This document shows positions 44,111-51,947 of a stretch of 64,000 nucleotides of DNA, piece by piece. Both the position numbers and the translations under genes were made by a program. The notes beneath the pieces are model-generated. The model was given only the letters and a program-made list of their open reading frames with translations, made no database searches and had not been told where the DNA came from. Every line of letters begins with the position of its first letter. Within the stretch, counting starts at the first letter, position 1. This DNA is from Dongia sedimenti (GTDB lineage: Bacteria > Pseudomonadota > Alphaproteobacteria > Dongiales > Dongiaceae), in NCBI GenBank assembly GCA_030715195.1, contig JAUYVI010000004.1, forward strand, positions 248,001-312,000. Direction: 5' to 3'.

Positions 44111-44195
44111 CGTCATCCCCGGACTTGGTCCGGGGATCCACGCCTTCCTTTTCGCGCCCAAGGCGTGGATCCCCGCGCCCAGCGCGGGGATGACG
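44111..44195. repeat. Intergenic palindromic repeat (GTCATCCCCGG type)
   Basis: A compact multi-stem palindrome. The outer pair is CGTCATCCCC and GGGGATGACG. Inside are CCCCGGAC-TTG-GTCCGGGG (44117-44135), a 13-bp stem GGATCCACGCCTT with its complement (44134-44146 and 44160-44172), and CCCCGCGC-CCA-GCGCGGGG (44171-44189). Repeats beginning GTCATCCCCGG are widespread in alphaproteobacterial intergenic DNA. It could end clpS transcription. Confidence 0.88.
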
Positions 44196-44234
44196 AATGA
44201 GAGGCTGCGACCGTCGCAGTTTCGACTTCCCTTC

Positions 44235-44288
44235 GCCATATATCTGTGACATACTAAAAATATATCAACATAATAACAATAACTTAAC
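44235..44288 (+). promoter_or_regulatory. AT-rich promoter/operator patch before the GntR gene
   Basis: About 54 bases with very low GC in an otherwise GC-rich window. It contains two direct copies of ATATATC (44238-44244 and 44260-44266), spaced 22 bases, about two helical turns. The patch runs right up to the TTG start of the regulator and shows no Shine-Dalgarno sequence. It probably carries the promoter of the whole downstream operon and a regulator site. Confidence 0.5.
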
Positions 44289-44957
44289 TTGAAACACGCG
44301 GGAACACGGCAGAGCGACACGGCTTACGAGCGACTGCGGGAGATGGTGATCCGCGGCGCCCTGAAGCCCGGTGCGCTCATCGAAGAGGGGGCCGAGATGG
44401 AGCGGCTCGGCGTCGGCCGCACGCCGTTGCGCGAGGCCCTGCAGCGCCTCGCCCAGGAGGACCTGATCGAGGTCGTGCCGCGGCGCGGCTATTTCGTCAC
44501 CACGATTTCCGCCGCCGAGATGTTCCAGATCTTCGAGGCGCGGCTCAGCATGGAGATCCAGGCGGTCCGCCTGGCGGCCGAGCGCGCGACGCCGGAAGAT
44601 CTCGCGGCCCAGTGCGCGCTCCTGGATGAGGCGCGGACCGGCATGGCCGCCGATAACCGCGATCCCGCCTGGAATCTCGACATCGACGAGCGCTTCCATG
44701 GATTGATCGCCGCCGCCTCGGGCAACCGCTATCTGGCGGCGACCCTGACCCGGTTCTACGGCCTCTCGGTCCGCACGCTCTATCTCTCCAAGATCCCGAT
44801 CACCCTGGCGAAGGACGAGATCGCGAATTTCGTCGCGGTGTTCGATGCGATCGCCGCCGGCGATCCCGATCAGGCCGAGCGGGCGATGCGCCGCCATCTC
44901 GAGTTCGATCCGATGACCATGATCGGCCTCGCCCCCAAACAGTCGGTCGAGGCCTGA
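44289..44957 (+). CDS. GntR family transcriptional regulator (FCD domain)
   Basis: A 222-residue regulator. The winged helix-turn-helix (TAYERLREMVIRGALKPG; LGVGRTPLREALQRL) is followed by an FCD effector domain with the metal-site segment DIDERFHGLI near residue 138. The TTG at 44289 is the only workable start: an in-frame TAA lies three codons upstream and the next ATG would delete the first helix. It heads the polyamine-type importer operon and probably regulates it. Confidence 0.88.
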   Translation: MKHAGTRQSDTAYERLREMVIRGALKPGALIEEGAEMERLGVGRTPLREALQRLAQEDLIEVVPRRGYFVTTISAAEMFQIFEARLSMEIQAVRLAAERATPEDLAAQCALLDEARTGMAADNRDPAWNLDIDERFHGLIAAASGNRYLAATLTRFYGLSVRTLYLSKIPITLAKDEIANFVAVFDAIAAGDPDQAERAMRRHLEFDPMTMIGLAPKQSVEA

Positions 44958-44962
44958 TCGGC

Positions 44963-45826
44963 ATGGGGGCGATGGCAAACCGGCGCGGCTTCATCGTGAC
45001 CCTGCTGATGCTGGCGCCCTCGACCGTGCTGATCGCGGTCTTCCTGATCGCGCCGATGCTGATCGTGCTCGGCTACAGCTTCGCCGGCCGCGACGCCTAT
45101 GGCGGGATCGTGCCGGGCTTCAACCTCGACTCCTATCGCGAGCTGTTCCAGCCGCTCTACTTCCCGATCTTCTGGAACTCGGTGAAGCTGGCCTTCTGGA
45201 ACACCGTGCTCTGCGTGCTGACCGCCTATCCGATCGCCTATTTCATCGCCTTCCGCGCCGGGCGCTTCGCCCCGGTTCTGCTGATCCTGATGCTGATCCC
45301 GTTCTGGATCGACTTCCTGATCCGCATCTCCGCCTGGGTGGTGCTGATGGGCCGCAACGGCATGATCAACTCGGTGCTGACCGCCACCATCCTCGATGAG
45401 CCGGCGCGGATGCTCGGCACCTATGGCGCGGTGCTGGTCGGGCTGGTCTATGCCTTCCTGCCCTCGGCGGTGTTTCCGATCTATGCCGCTCTGCAGCCGA
45501 TCGACCGCGCGCTGCTGGAGGCCGGCCGCGATCTCGGCGCCGGCCCGGTGCAGAACTTCCGCCGCGTCACCCTGCCGCTCTCGATGCCGGGCGTGATGGC
45601 CGCTTGCCTGTTCGTCTTCGTGCCCTCGATGGGCGTCTTCGCGATCCCGGTGCTGCTGGGCGGCGGCAAGAGCATCATCATCGGCAACCTGATCGTCCAG
45701 CTGTTCCTCGACTTCCGCAACATGCCCTTGGGTTCGGCGGTCTCGGTCGTGCTGCTCGTCTTCTCGTCGCTCGGCATTCTCCTCTACATGCGCGCGCTGC
45801 GGCGCGTGGAGGCGGCGCGCGCATGA
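44963..45826 (+). CDS. ABC transporter permease (PotB type)
   Basis: A 287-residue inner-membrane permease with six helices. The EAA loop reads LLEAGRDLGAGPVQNFRRVTLP. It resembles permeases of spermidine/putrescine-type importers. A second in-frame ATG at 44972 is an alternative start. It begins 5 bases after the GntR stop codon, so regulator and importer are one transcript. Confidence 0.9.
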   Translation: MGAMANRRGFIVTLLMLAPSTVLIAVFLIAPMLIVLGYSFAGRDAYGGIVPGFNLDSYRELFQPLYFPIFWNSVKLAFWNTVLCVLTAYPIAYFIAFRAGRFAPVLLILMLIPFWIDFLIRISAWVVLMGRNGMINSVLTATILDEPARMLGTYGAVLVGLVYAFLPSAVFPIYAALQPIDRALLEAGRDLGAGPVQNFRRVTLPLSMPGVMAACLFVFVPSMGVFAIPVLLGGGKSIIIGNLIVQLFLDFRNMPLGSAVSVVLLVFSSLGILLYMRALRRVEAARA

Positions 45827-46659
45827 GCGAGACCTCCGTCCTCACCCAAGGCCAGAAGACCCGGATCTGGATCGAGGCGAACCTGCTCGGCCGCCTCGCG
45901 CCGGCGGTGACGCTGCTCGCCTATCTCTTCCTGTTCGTGCCGATCGTGGTGCTGGTGGCCTATTCCTTCAACGCCTCGCGCTCGACCGTGGTCTGGAGCG
46001 GCTTCACTTTTGACTGGTATGGCGAGGTGTTCAAGGATCGCGGCCTCCGCCAGGCCCTGCAGGTCAGCGCCATCATCGCCTTCGTCTCGGCCCTGGTCAG
46101 CACCGCGATCGGCGCCCTGACCGCGCTCGCCATCGTGCGGCGGCGCTTTCCCGGCCGCGACGCGCTGGCGACCCTGCTGCTGGCGCCGATGGTGCTGCCG
46201 GAGATCGTGATGGCGGTGGCGCTGCTGGTTTTCATGGTCGCGCTCAACATCACGCTCGGCTATTTCTCGATGATCGTCAGCCATGTGCTGATCACCGTGC
46301 CCTTCGCCACCCTGATCGTGCGCGCCGCGGCCGCCTCGCTGGACCGGCGGCTGGAGGAGGCGGCGGCCGATCTCGGCGCCAATGAATGGCAGATCTTCTG
46401 GCGGGTGACCTTCCCGCTGCTGCTGCCGCCGATCGTCACCGCCTTCCTGCTGGCGGCGACGCTCTCCTTCGACAATTTCGTGATGTCGACCTTCACCTCC
46501 GGCGTCGGCACCACGCCTTTGCCGCTCCGGATCTATTCCATGCTGAAGCTCGGCATCACGCCGAAGATCAACGCCCTGGGCGCGCTGATGGTGCTGCTCA
46601 ACGTCCTGGTCGTGGTGGCGGTGATGGGTCGCCACTTGAAGCTCATTCTGAAGAAGTAA
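45823..46659 (+). CDS. ABC transporter permease (PotC type)
   Basis: A 278-residue inner-membrane permease with six helices and the EAA loop LEEAAADLGANEWQIFWRVTFP. The start at 45823 overlaps the stop of the PotB-type gene (ATGA). It partners the preceding permease. Confidence 0.92.
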   Translation: MSETSVLTQGQKTRIWIEANLLGRLAPAVTLLAYLFLFVPIVVLVAYSFNASRSTVVWSGFTFDWYGEVFKDRGLRQALQVSAIIAFVSALVSTAIGALTALAIVRRRFPGRDALATLLLAPMVLPEIVMAVALLVFMVALNITLGYFSMIVSHVLITVPFATLIVRAAAASLDRRLEEAAADLGANEWQIFWRVTFPLLLPPIVTAFLLAATLSFDNFVMSTFTSGVGTTPLPLRIYSMLKLGITPKINALGALMVLLNVLVVVAVMGRHLKLILKK

Positions 46660-46691
46660 CCAAGTCGATCGAAAACAGAGAGGGTGGGATT

Positions 46692-47732
46692 ATGAAGACG
46701 ACAAAGACCTTGCTGCTGGGCGTCGCATCTGCCGGTGCGCTGCTGCTCGGATTCTCAGCGGCCTCGGCCGAGGAGTTGCATATCTATGCCTGGGCCGATG
46801 AAGTGCCGCAGGCGGTGCTGGACGATTTCTCGAAGGAAACCGGCATCGAGGTGACGCTCGACACCTTCGATTCCAACGAATCGCTGATCGCCAAGCTCGA
46901 GGCCGGCGCCTCCGGCTACGACCTGATCGAGCCCTCGCAATACGCGGTGCAGATCCTGGCGAAGAAGGGCCTGGTCGAGAATCTCGATCATGCGAAGCTG
47001 CCGAACCGCGCCAACCTGAGCGACGTGTTCCAGAACATCTCCTTCGATCCCGGCAACAAGGTCAGCATCCCCTTCATCTGGGGCACCACCGGCTTCGCCT
47101 ACAACTCCGATTGCGTGAAGGAGCCGATCACCTCCTGGAAGTCGCTCTGGGACGAGCAGTACAAGGGCCGCATCTACATGCTGGACAACATGCTGGCGGC
47201 CTATATCGCCGGCCTGCAGGTCAACGGCTTCAAGGCCAACACCACCAATCCGGACGAGATCGCCAAGGCGACCCAGAGCCTGATCGACCAGAAGCCGCTG
47301 CTCGCCGGCTACAACGCCTCGAACTTCGCCGATCTGGTCTCCTCCGGCGAGGCCTGCATCGTCGAGGCCTGGAGCGGCAACGTGCTGCAGGCGATCGAGG
47401 AGAACCCGAAGGTGCATTACGTGCTGCCGGACGAGGGCGGCACGATGTGGGTGGACGGCTTCTCGATCCCGAAGGGCGCGAAGAATACCGACGCCGCCTA
47501 CAAGTTCCTGAACTACGTCCTGCAGCCCGAAGTCGCCGCCAAGGTCACGACCCTGACCAAGGTCGCGAGCGCGGTCGAGAAATCGAAGGCGCTGCTGCCG
47601 AAAGAGCTGGCCGAGAACACCGCGGTCTTCCCGCCCGCCGACCGGTTGGCCAAGGCCGACTTCATCCTCGATCTCGGCGATGCGATGAAGCACTACCAGG
47701 ACGGCTGGACCAAGGTGAAGGCGACCGAGTAG
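46692..47732 (+). CDS. Spermidine/putrescine-type ABC transporter substrate-binding protein
   Basis: A 346-residue PotD/PotF-like periplasmic protein with a clear signal peptide (MKTTKTLLLG, cleavage near ASA-EE). Family blocks are LHIYAWADEVPQAVLDDFSKE after cleavage, YDLIEPSQYAVQIL, IPFIWGTTGFAYN and LVSSGEACIVEAWSG. The ligand is probably a polyamine or other small cationic or carboxylated compound. The ATG at 46692 was chosen for its signal peptide and upstream GGTGGG. A stable hairpin follows the stop codon. Confidence 0.9.
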   Translation: MKTTKTLLLGVASAGALLLGFSAASAEELHIYAWADEVPQAVLDDFSKETGIEVTLDTFDSNESLIAKLEAGASGYDLIEPSQYAVQILAKKGLVENLDHAKLPNRANLSDVFQNISFDPGNKVSIPFIWGTTGFAYNSDCVKEPITSWKSLWDEQYKGRIYMLDNMLAAYIAGLQVNGFKANTTNPDEIAKATQSLIDQKPLLAGYNASNFADLVSSGEACIVEAWSGNVLQAIEENPKVHYVLPDEGGTMWVDGFSIPKGAKNTDAAYKFLNYVLQPEVAAKVTTLTKVASAVEKSKALLPKELAENTAVFPPADRLAKADFILDLGDAMKHYQDGWTKVKATE

Positions 47733-47748
47733 TTCCTCCCGAGCCTGA

Positions 47749-47777
47749 CGGCGAGGCGCGGATCACGCGCCTCGCCG
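47749..47777 (+). terminator. Intercistronic hairpin after the binding-protein gene
   Basis: A perfect 12-bp stem, CGGCGAGGCGCG and CGCGCCTCGCCG, with loop GATCA, followed by CTTTCT. It lies between the binding-protein stop and the ATPase start within one operon. The weak T-tract suggests partial termination or 3'-end protection, which would raise binding-protein levels over the ATPase. Confidence 0.7.
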
Positions 47778-47806
47778 CTTTCTCAAGTATTCCGAATCGA
47801 GTCCTG

Positions 47807-48901
47807 ATGAGCGACATCGCCGTCGAGCTGCGCAACGTCTCCAAGAGCTTCGGGTCCACGTCCGGAGCGACGGCGGAGATCAATGCGGTTTCCGACATCA
47901 ACCTTGCCATTCCCAACGGCGAGTTCTTCACTTTGCTGGGGCCGTCCGGCTGCGGCAAGACCACGACCTTGCGCATGATCGCCGGCTTCGAGCAGCCGAC
48001 CGCGGGCGCGCTGCTGATTCGCGGGCAGAACATGAACGGCGTCCCGGCGCATCTCCGCCCGGTCAACACCGTGTTCCAGTCCTACGCGCTGTTTCCGCAT
48101 CTCAACGTCGCCGACAATGTCGGCTTCGGCCTCGACGTCAAAGGCGTCGCCAAGCCCGAGCGCCAGAGCCGCGTGCTGGAGGCCCTGAAGCTGGTGCAGA
48201 TGGACCATATGATCGGCCGCAAGCCATCCGAACTGTCCGGCGGCCAGCAGCAGCGCGTCGCTCTGGCGCGCGCGCTCGTCAACCGGCCCTCGGTGCTGCT
48301 GCTCGACGAGCCGTTCGGCGCCCTCGACCTGAAGCTCCGCAAGGAGATGCAGATCGAGCTGAAGCACATGCAGCGCCGGCTCGGCATCACCTTCATCTTC
48401 GTGACCCATGACCAGGAAGAAGCGCTCACCATGTCGGACCGCATCGCGGTCATGCACAAGGGCCGGGTGCTGCAGGTGGACGACCCGGTCGGCATCTACG
48501 AGCGGCCGACCACCCTGTTCGGCGCCGGCTTCATCGGCGAGATGAACTTCCTGAAAGCCCGCTTGATCGAGAACGGCCGGTTCGCGATCGGCGACCGGAC
48601 GATCGCCCTGCCATCCACGGGAATCGCGCCGGGTGCCGAAGTCACCTTGGCGCTCCGCCCCGAAGCGCTCTCCTTCGCGCCCTTCGAGAACGCCAAGGCG
48701 CCTTTGCTGCAGCTCGACGGGACGTTGCAGGAATCGATCTATATCGGCACCGACCGGCGCTATCAGGTGCGCCTCGATTCCGGCGAGACCGTGTTCGTCC
48801 GCATCCAGAACAGCGGCCGCCACATCCCCGCCCATCTTTCGAACGGCGACCGCTGCAGCCTCTATTGCTGCACCGCCGACATCCGCATTCTGACCGAGTG
48901 A
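47807..48901 (+). CDS. ABC transporter ATP-binding protein (PotA type)
   Basis: A 364-residue ATPase. Walker A GPSGCGKTT (K51), signature LSGGQQQRVALARA near residue 145 and Walker B LLLDEP are intact, followed by a TOBE domain. Gene order permease-permease-binding protein-ATPase differs from E. coli potABCD. The ATG at 47807 lies just after the intercistronic hairpin. Confidence 0.92.
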   Translation: MSDIAVELRNVSKSFGSTSGATAEINAVSDINLAIPNGEFFTLLGPSGCGKTTTLRMIAGFEQPTAGALLIRGQNMNGVPAHLRPVNTVFQSYALFPHLNVADNVGFGLDVKGVAKPERQSRVLEALKLVQMDHMIGRKPSELSGGQQQRVALARALVNRPSVLLLDEPFGALDLKLRKEMQIELKHMQRRLGITFIFVTHDQEEALTMSDRIAVMHKGRVLQVDDPVGIYERPTTLFGAGFIGEMNFLKARLIENGRFAIGDRTIALPSTGIAPGAEVTLALRPEALSFAPFENAKAPLLQLDGTLQESIYIGTDRRYQVRLDSGETVFVRIQNSGRHIPAHLSNGDRCSLYCCTADIRILTE

Positions 48902-48909
48902 GTGAGCGT

Positions 48910-49605
48910 ATGAGTTTCAAATCGTATCGAATCCAGGACATGCCGCCGCAACTGCCGGCGGACGCCATGGCCCAGCTCTGCAAGGTGGAGGCCGCGACCG
49001 TCGGCCATTACCTGCACGACCGTTTCATGGCGCCGGCGCTGAAGCCGATCATCGAAGCCCGGCGCATCGCCGGCACGGCGGTGACGCTGTCGATCCCGGG
49101 GCCGGATTCGACGCTGCTCTATTACGCGATGGACCGGCTGCGGCCGGGCGATGTGCTGGTGATCGATCGCGCCGGCGACGACCGCCATGCCTGCTGGGGC
49201 GGTTTCATGGCGACCGTCGCCAAGCTGCGCCAGGTCGCGGGCGTGGTGATCGACGGCCAGGTCACCGATCCGGTCGAGATCAAGGCGCAAGGTGTCGCGA
49301 CCTGGGCGCGTGGCGTCTCGCCGATCACCACCAAGCTCCTCAACCTCGGCGGCGCCTTCAACCTGCCGATCGCCTGCGGCGGGGTCGCGGTCAATCCGGG
49401 CGACGCGGTGCTGGCGGATGATTGCGGCATCGTCGTGCTGCCGCCGGCGGAAGTCGCCGGTGCCACCAAGGTGGCCCTGGCCGACCAGGCCGACGAGGGC
49501 CAGTGGCTGGACAAGCTGAAGGCCGGCGTCGCGCTGAAGGACATGGTGGACGTGGAGAAGATGATCGCCGAGCGCAACAAGCTGGACGAGGCCGCGCATG
49601 GCTGA
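48910..49605 (+). CDS. RraA/demethylmenaquinone methyltransferase-like family protein
   Basis: A 231-residue protein of the RraA-like fold, which includes HMG/CHA pyruvate aldolases and RNase E inhibitors. The blocks IAGTAVTLSIPGPDS and LRPGDVLVIDRAGD match. In the aldolases the motif DGAVRD holds an essential Arg and Asp; here it reads DGQVTD with T119 in place of Arg and D120 kept. That argues against ordinary pyruvate aldolase activity. It sits 8 bases after the ATPase gene and overlaps the aldolase gene after it. Confidence 0.83.
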   Translation: MSFKSYRIQDMPPQLPADAMAQLCKVEAATVGHYLHDRFMAPALKPIIEARRIAGTAVTLSIPGPDSTLLYYAMDRLRPGDVLVIDRAGDDRHACWGGFMATVAKLRQVAGVVIDGQVTDPVEIKAQGVATWARGVSPITTKLLNLGGAFNLPIACGGVAVNPGDAVLADDCGIVVLPPAEVAGATKVALADQADEGQWLDKLKAGVALKDMVDVEKMIAERNKLDEAAHG

Positions 49606-50320
49606 CGACGCATCGAAGCTCGCGGTCTGGCTGACCACGCCGAACCACATCTTCGTCGAGATCGCCAAGGATCTCGGCTATTCCAAATTCCTGCTCGACA
49701 TTGAGCACGGCCTGTTCGACCTCGAGCCGACCGACCGCCTGGTCGCCTTCATCAAGGCCTTGGGCTGCGAGGTCTATGCCAAGGTGCTGGGCCCGAGCCC
49801 GGTCCCGATCCAGCAGGCGCTGGACATGGGCGTCGACGGCGTGATCATCCCGCATATCCTCGGGCTGGAGCATGCGCGCGAGGTTTGCGCCGCCGCGAAA
49901 TATCCGCCGCATGGCGTGCGCAGCTTCTCCGGCACGCGCCCGGCGAAATACGGCGGCGCGCCGCAGAGCTATTTCGACGGCGAGAACGTCCGCACCAAAT
50001 GCTTCCCGATGATCGAGTCCAAGGAGTCCCTGGCCGACGTCGAGAAGATCCTCGCTTTGCCGACGGTCGATGGCTGCTTCCCGGGCACCAGCGATCTCTC
50101 GCTGAGCAGCGGCCGCGGCGCCTACAAGAACACCGACGCGGATAAGAACGACCTCCGCCGCATCGCCGCCGCGGCCAAGGCGGCCGGCAAGCCCTGGATC
50201 ATGCCGGCCTGGACCCGCCCCGAGCGCGCCTTCGCCCAGGAGCTCGGCTGCGCTTGGATGGTGGTCGTCGACGAAACCGGCTCGCTCTACACCGGCCTCT
50301 CCCAGGCCCTGAAGGACTGA
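49598..50320 (+). CDS. HpcH/HpaI aldolase family protein
   Basis: A 240-residue pyruvate-type aldolase homologue. The His in LLDIEHGLFD, the metal Glu in MIESKESL and the Asp in PGTSDLSLSSG are kept. By eye, the position of the substrate-binding Arg of HpaI appears to hold Lys (YAKVLGPSP). Its start overlaps the RraA-like gene by 8 bases. Together the two may act on a keto acid made by the neighbouring thiamine enzyme, but the reaction is not known. Confidence 0.82.
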   Translation: MADDASKLAVWLTTPNHIFVEIAKDLGYSKFLLDIEHGLFDLEPTDRLVAFIKALGCEVYAKVLGPSPVPIQQALDMGVDGVIIPHILGLEHAREVCAAAKYPPHGVRSFSGTRPAKYGGAPQSYFDGENVRTKCFPMIESKESLADVEKILALPTVDGCFPGTSDLSLSSGRGAYKNTDADKNDLRRIAAAAKAAGKPWIMPAWTRPERAFAQELGCAWMVVVDETGSLYTGLSQALKD

Positions 50321-50322
50321 CA

Positions 50323-51933
50323 ATGACGAAAGAAATCGCAAGCGGTGCGGCGCTGATGCAACTGCTCAGCGCCTATGGCGTCGACACCGTGTTCGGCATG
50401 CCGGGCGTGCACACGCTCGAGGCCTATCGCGGCCTGGACGGCGCCGGCATCCGCCATATCGGCGTGCGGCATGAACAGGGTGCCGGCTTCATGGCGGACG
50501 GCTATGCCCGGGTCTCCGGCAAGCCCGGCGTCTGCCTGATCATCAGCGGCCCCGGCGTCACCAATGCCGCGACCCCAATCGGCCAGGCCTATTCCGATTC
50601 CCAGCCGATGCTGGTCATCTCCAGCGTCGCCGCCACCAACGATCTTGGCATGGGTCGCGGCATGCTGCATGAGATTCGCGACCAGGCGCGGGTCACCGAG
50701 CCGATCACCGCCTTCTCCCTGGTGGCGCAGAATCCCGACCAGGTGCGCGAGCTGGTGCACCGCGCCTTCGCGGTGTTCGCGACCGAGCGGCCGCGTCCCT
50801 GCCATATCTCGATCCCGCTCGACGTGTTCAAGCAGCCGGATGGGCGCGAAGCCAAGGCCCGTGTGGCGCCGGCCCTGCCGCTCTGCGATCCGAACTCCGC
50901 CGAAGACGCCGCGAAGCTGCTGGCCAAGGCCAAGCGCCCCGTGATCATCGCCGGCGGCGGCAGTATCGGCGCCGCGAAGGAGCTGGCCGCCCTCGCCGAG
51001 AAGATCGGCGCCGCGGTCATGCCGACCATCGCGGGCAAGGGCGTCATTGCCGACGATCATCCGCTGGCTTTCGAGGTGACGTTGGACCGGCCGGCCACGC
51101 AGGAATTCCTCGGCAAGGCCGACCTGGTGCTCGCCGTCGGCACCGAGCTCGCCGAGCCCGACATCTGGCAGGACAAGCCGCTCGCCTTGGGCGGCCCGCT
51201 GATCCGCATCGATCTCGACGCCGCGGTCCTCGCCCGGGACTATGACGCGGCAGTCGCGATCCGCGCCGATGCGAAGGCGAGCCTCGCGGCGATCGGCGCC
51301 GCCCTGGATAAGCTGGGCGCCAAGGGTCCGGGCTTCCGCGGCGGCAACGAGATCGCGGAATGCCGTGCCGCCGAGCGTGCCAAGCTCACCGCCCTCGAGC
51401 AGAAGCACATCAAGGTCCTCGAAGCCCTGCGCCGCGCCGTGCCGCGCGACGGCATGGTGTTCACCGACATGACCCAGATCGCCTATACCGGCTACGGCTT
51501 CTATCGCTGCTTCGACCCGAAGACCTGGTTCTTCCCGGCCGGCTACGGCACGCTCGGCTTCGCGCTGCCGGCGGCGATCGGCGGACAGCTGGCGGCGCCG
51601 CAGCGGCCCTGCGTGGCGATCATGGGCGACGGCGGCTTCCTGTTCACCATGCAGGAGCTCGCCACCGCCGTGGAGCAGAAGCTGCCGCTGGCGATCCTGC
51701 TCTGGAACAATGACAGCCTGGCGCAGATCCGCGACGGCATGAAGGCGCGCGGGATTCCCGCGATCGGCGTCAACCAGCTCAACCCCGATTACATCGCGGT
51801 CGCCAAGGCGTTCGGCTGCAAGACCGCACAGCCGAAGTCTCTTGCCGATTTCGAGCGGTCCTTGCAGGATGCCTTCACGGCCGATCGGCCGACGCTCATC
51901 GAAATGCGCGAAGACGCATCCTTCCTCGCCTGA
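50323..51933 (+). CDS. Thiamine-diphosphate-dependent enzyme (AruI/acetolactate synthase-like)
   Basis: A 536-residue decarboxylase or lyase of the acetolactate synthase superfamily. The catalytic Glu is E51 in RHEQGAGFMADGYAR, and the TPP-Mg motif begins GDGGFLFTMQEL near residue 435. The overall pattern resembles 5-guanidino-2-oxopentanoate decarboxylase (AruI) more than biosynthetic IlvB, and no ilvN follows. Together with a polyamine-type importer this hints at degradation of an arginine- or polyamine-derived 2-oxoacid. Substrate is uncertain. Confidence 0.83.
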   Translation: MTKEIASGAALMQLLSAYGVDTVFGMPGVHTLEAYRGLDGAGIRHIGVRHEQGAGFMADGYARVSGKPGVCLIISGPGVTNAATPIGQAYSDSQPMLVISSVAATNDLGMGRGMLHEIRDQARVTEPITAFSLVAQNPDQVRELVHRAFAVFATERPRPCHISIPLDVFKQPDGREAKARVAPALPLCDPNSAEDAAKLLAKAKRPVIIAGGGSIGAAKELAALAEKIGAAVMPTIAGKGVIADDHPLAFEVTLDRPATQEFLGKADLVLAVGTELAEPDIWQDKPLALGGPLIRIDLDAAVLARDYDAAVAIRADAKASLAAIGAALDKLGAKGPGFRGGNEIAECRAAERAKLTALEQKHIKVLEALRRAVPRDGMVFTDMTQIAYTGYGFYRCFDPKTWFFPAGYGTLGFALPAAIGGQLAAPQRPCVAIMGDGGFLFTMQELATAVEQKLPLAILLWNNDSLAQIRDGMKARGIPAIGVNQLNPDYIAVAKAFGCKTAQPKSLADFERSLQDAFTADRPTLIEMREDASFLA

Positions 51934-51947
51934 CGTCAGGGAACAGC

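Noticed and set aside
50323-51933. Biosynthetic acetolactate synthase (ilvB)
   Set aside because: No regulatory ilvN gene follows, and the neighbours are catabolic; the sequence pattern is closer to AruI-type decarboxylases.
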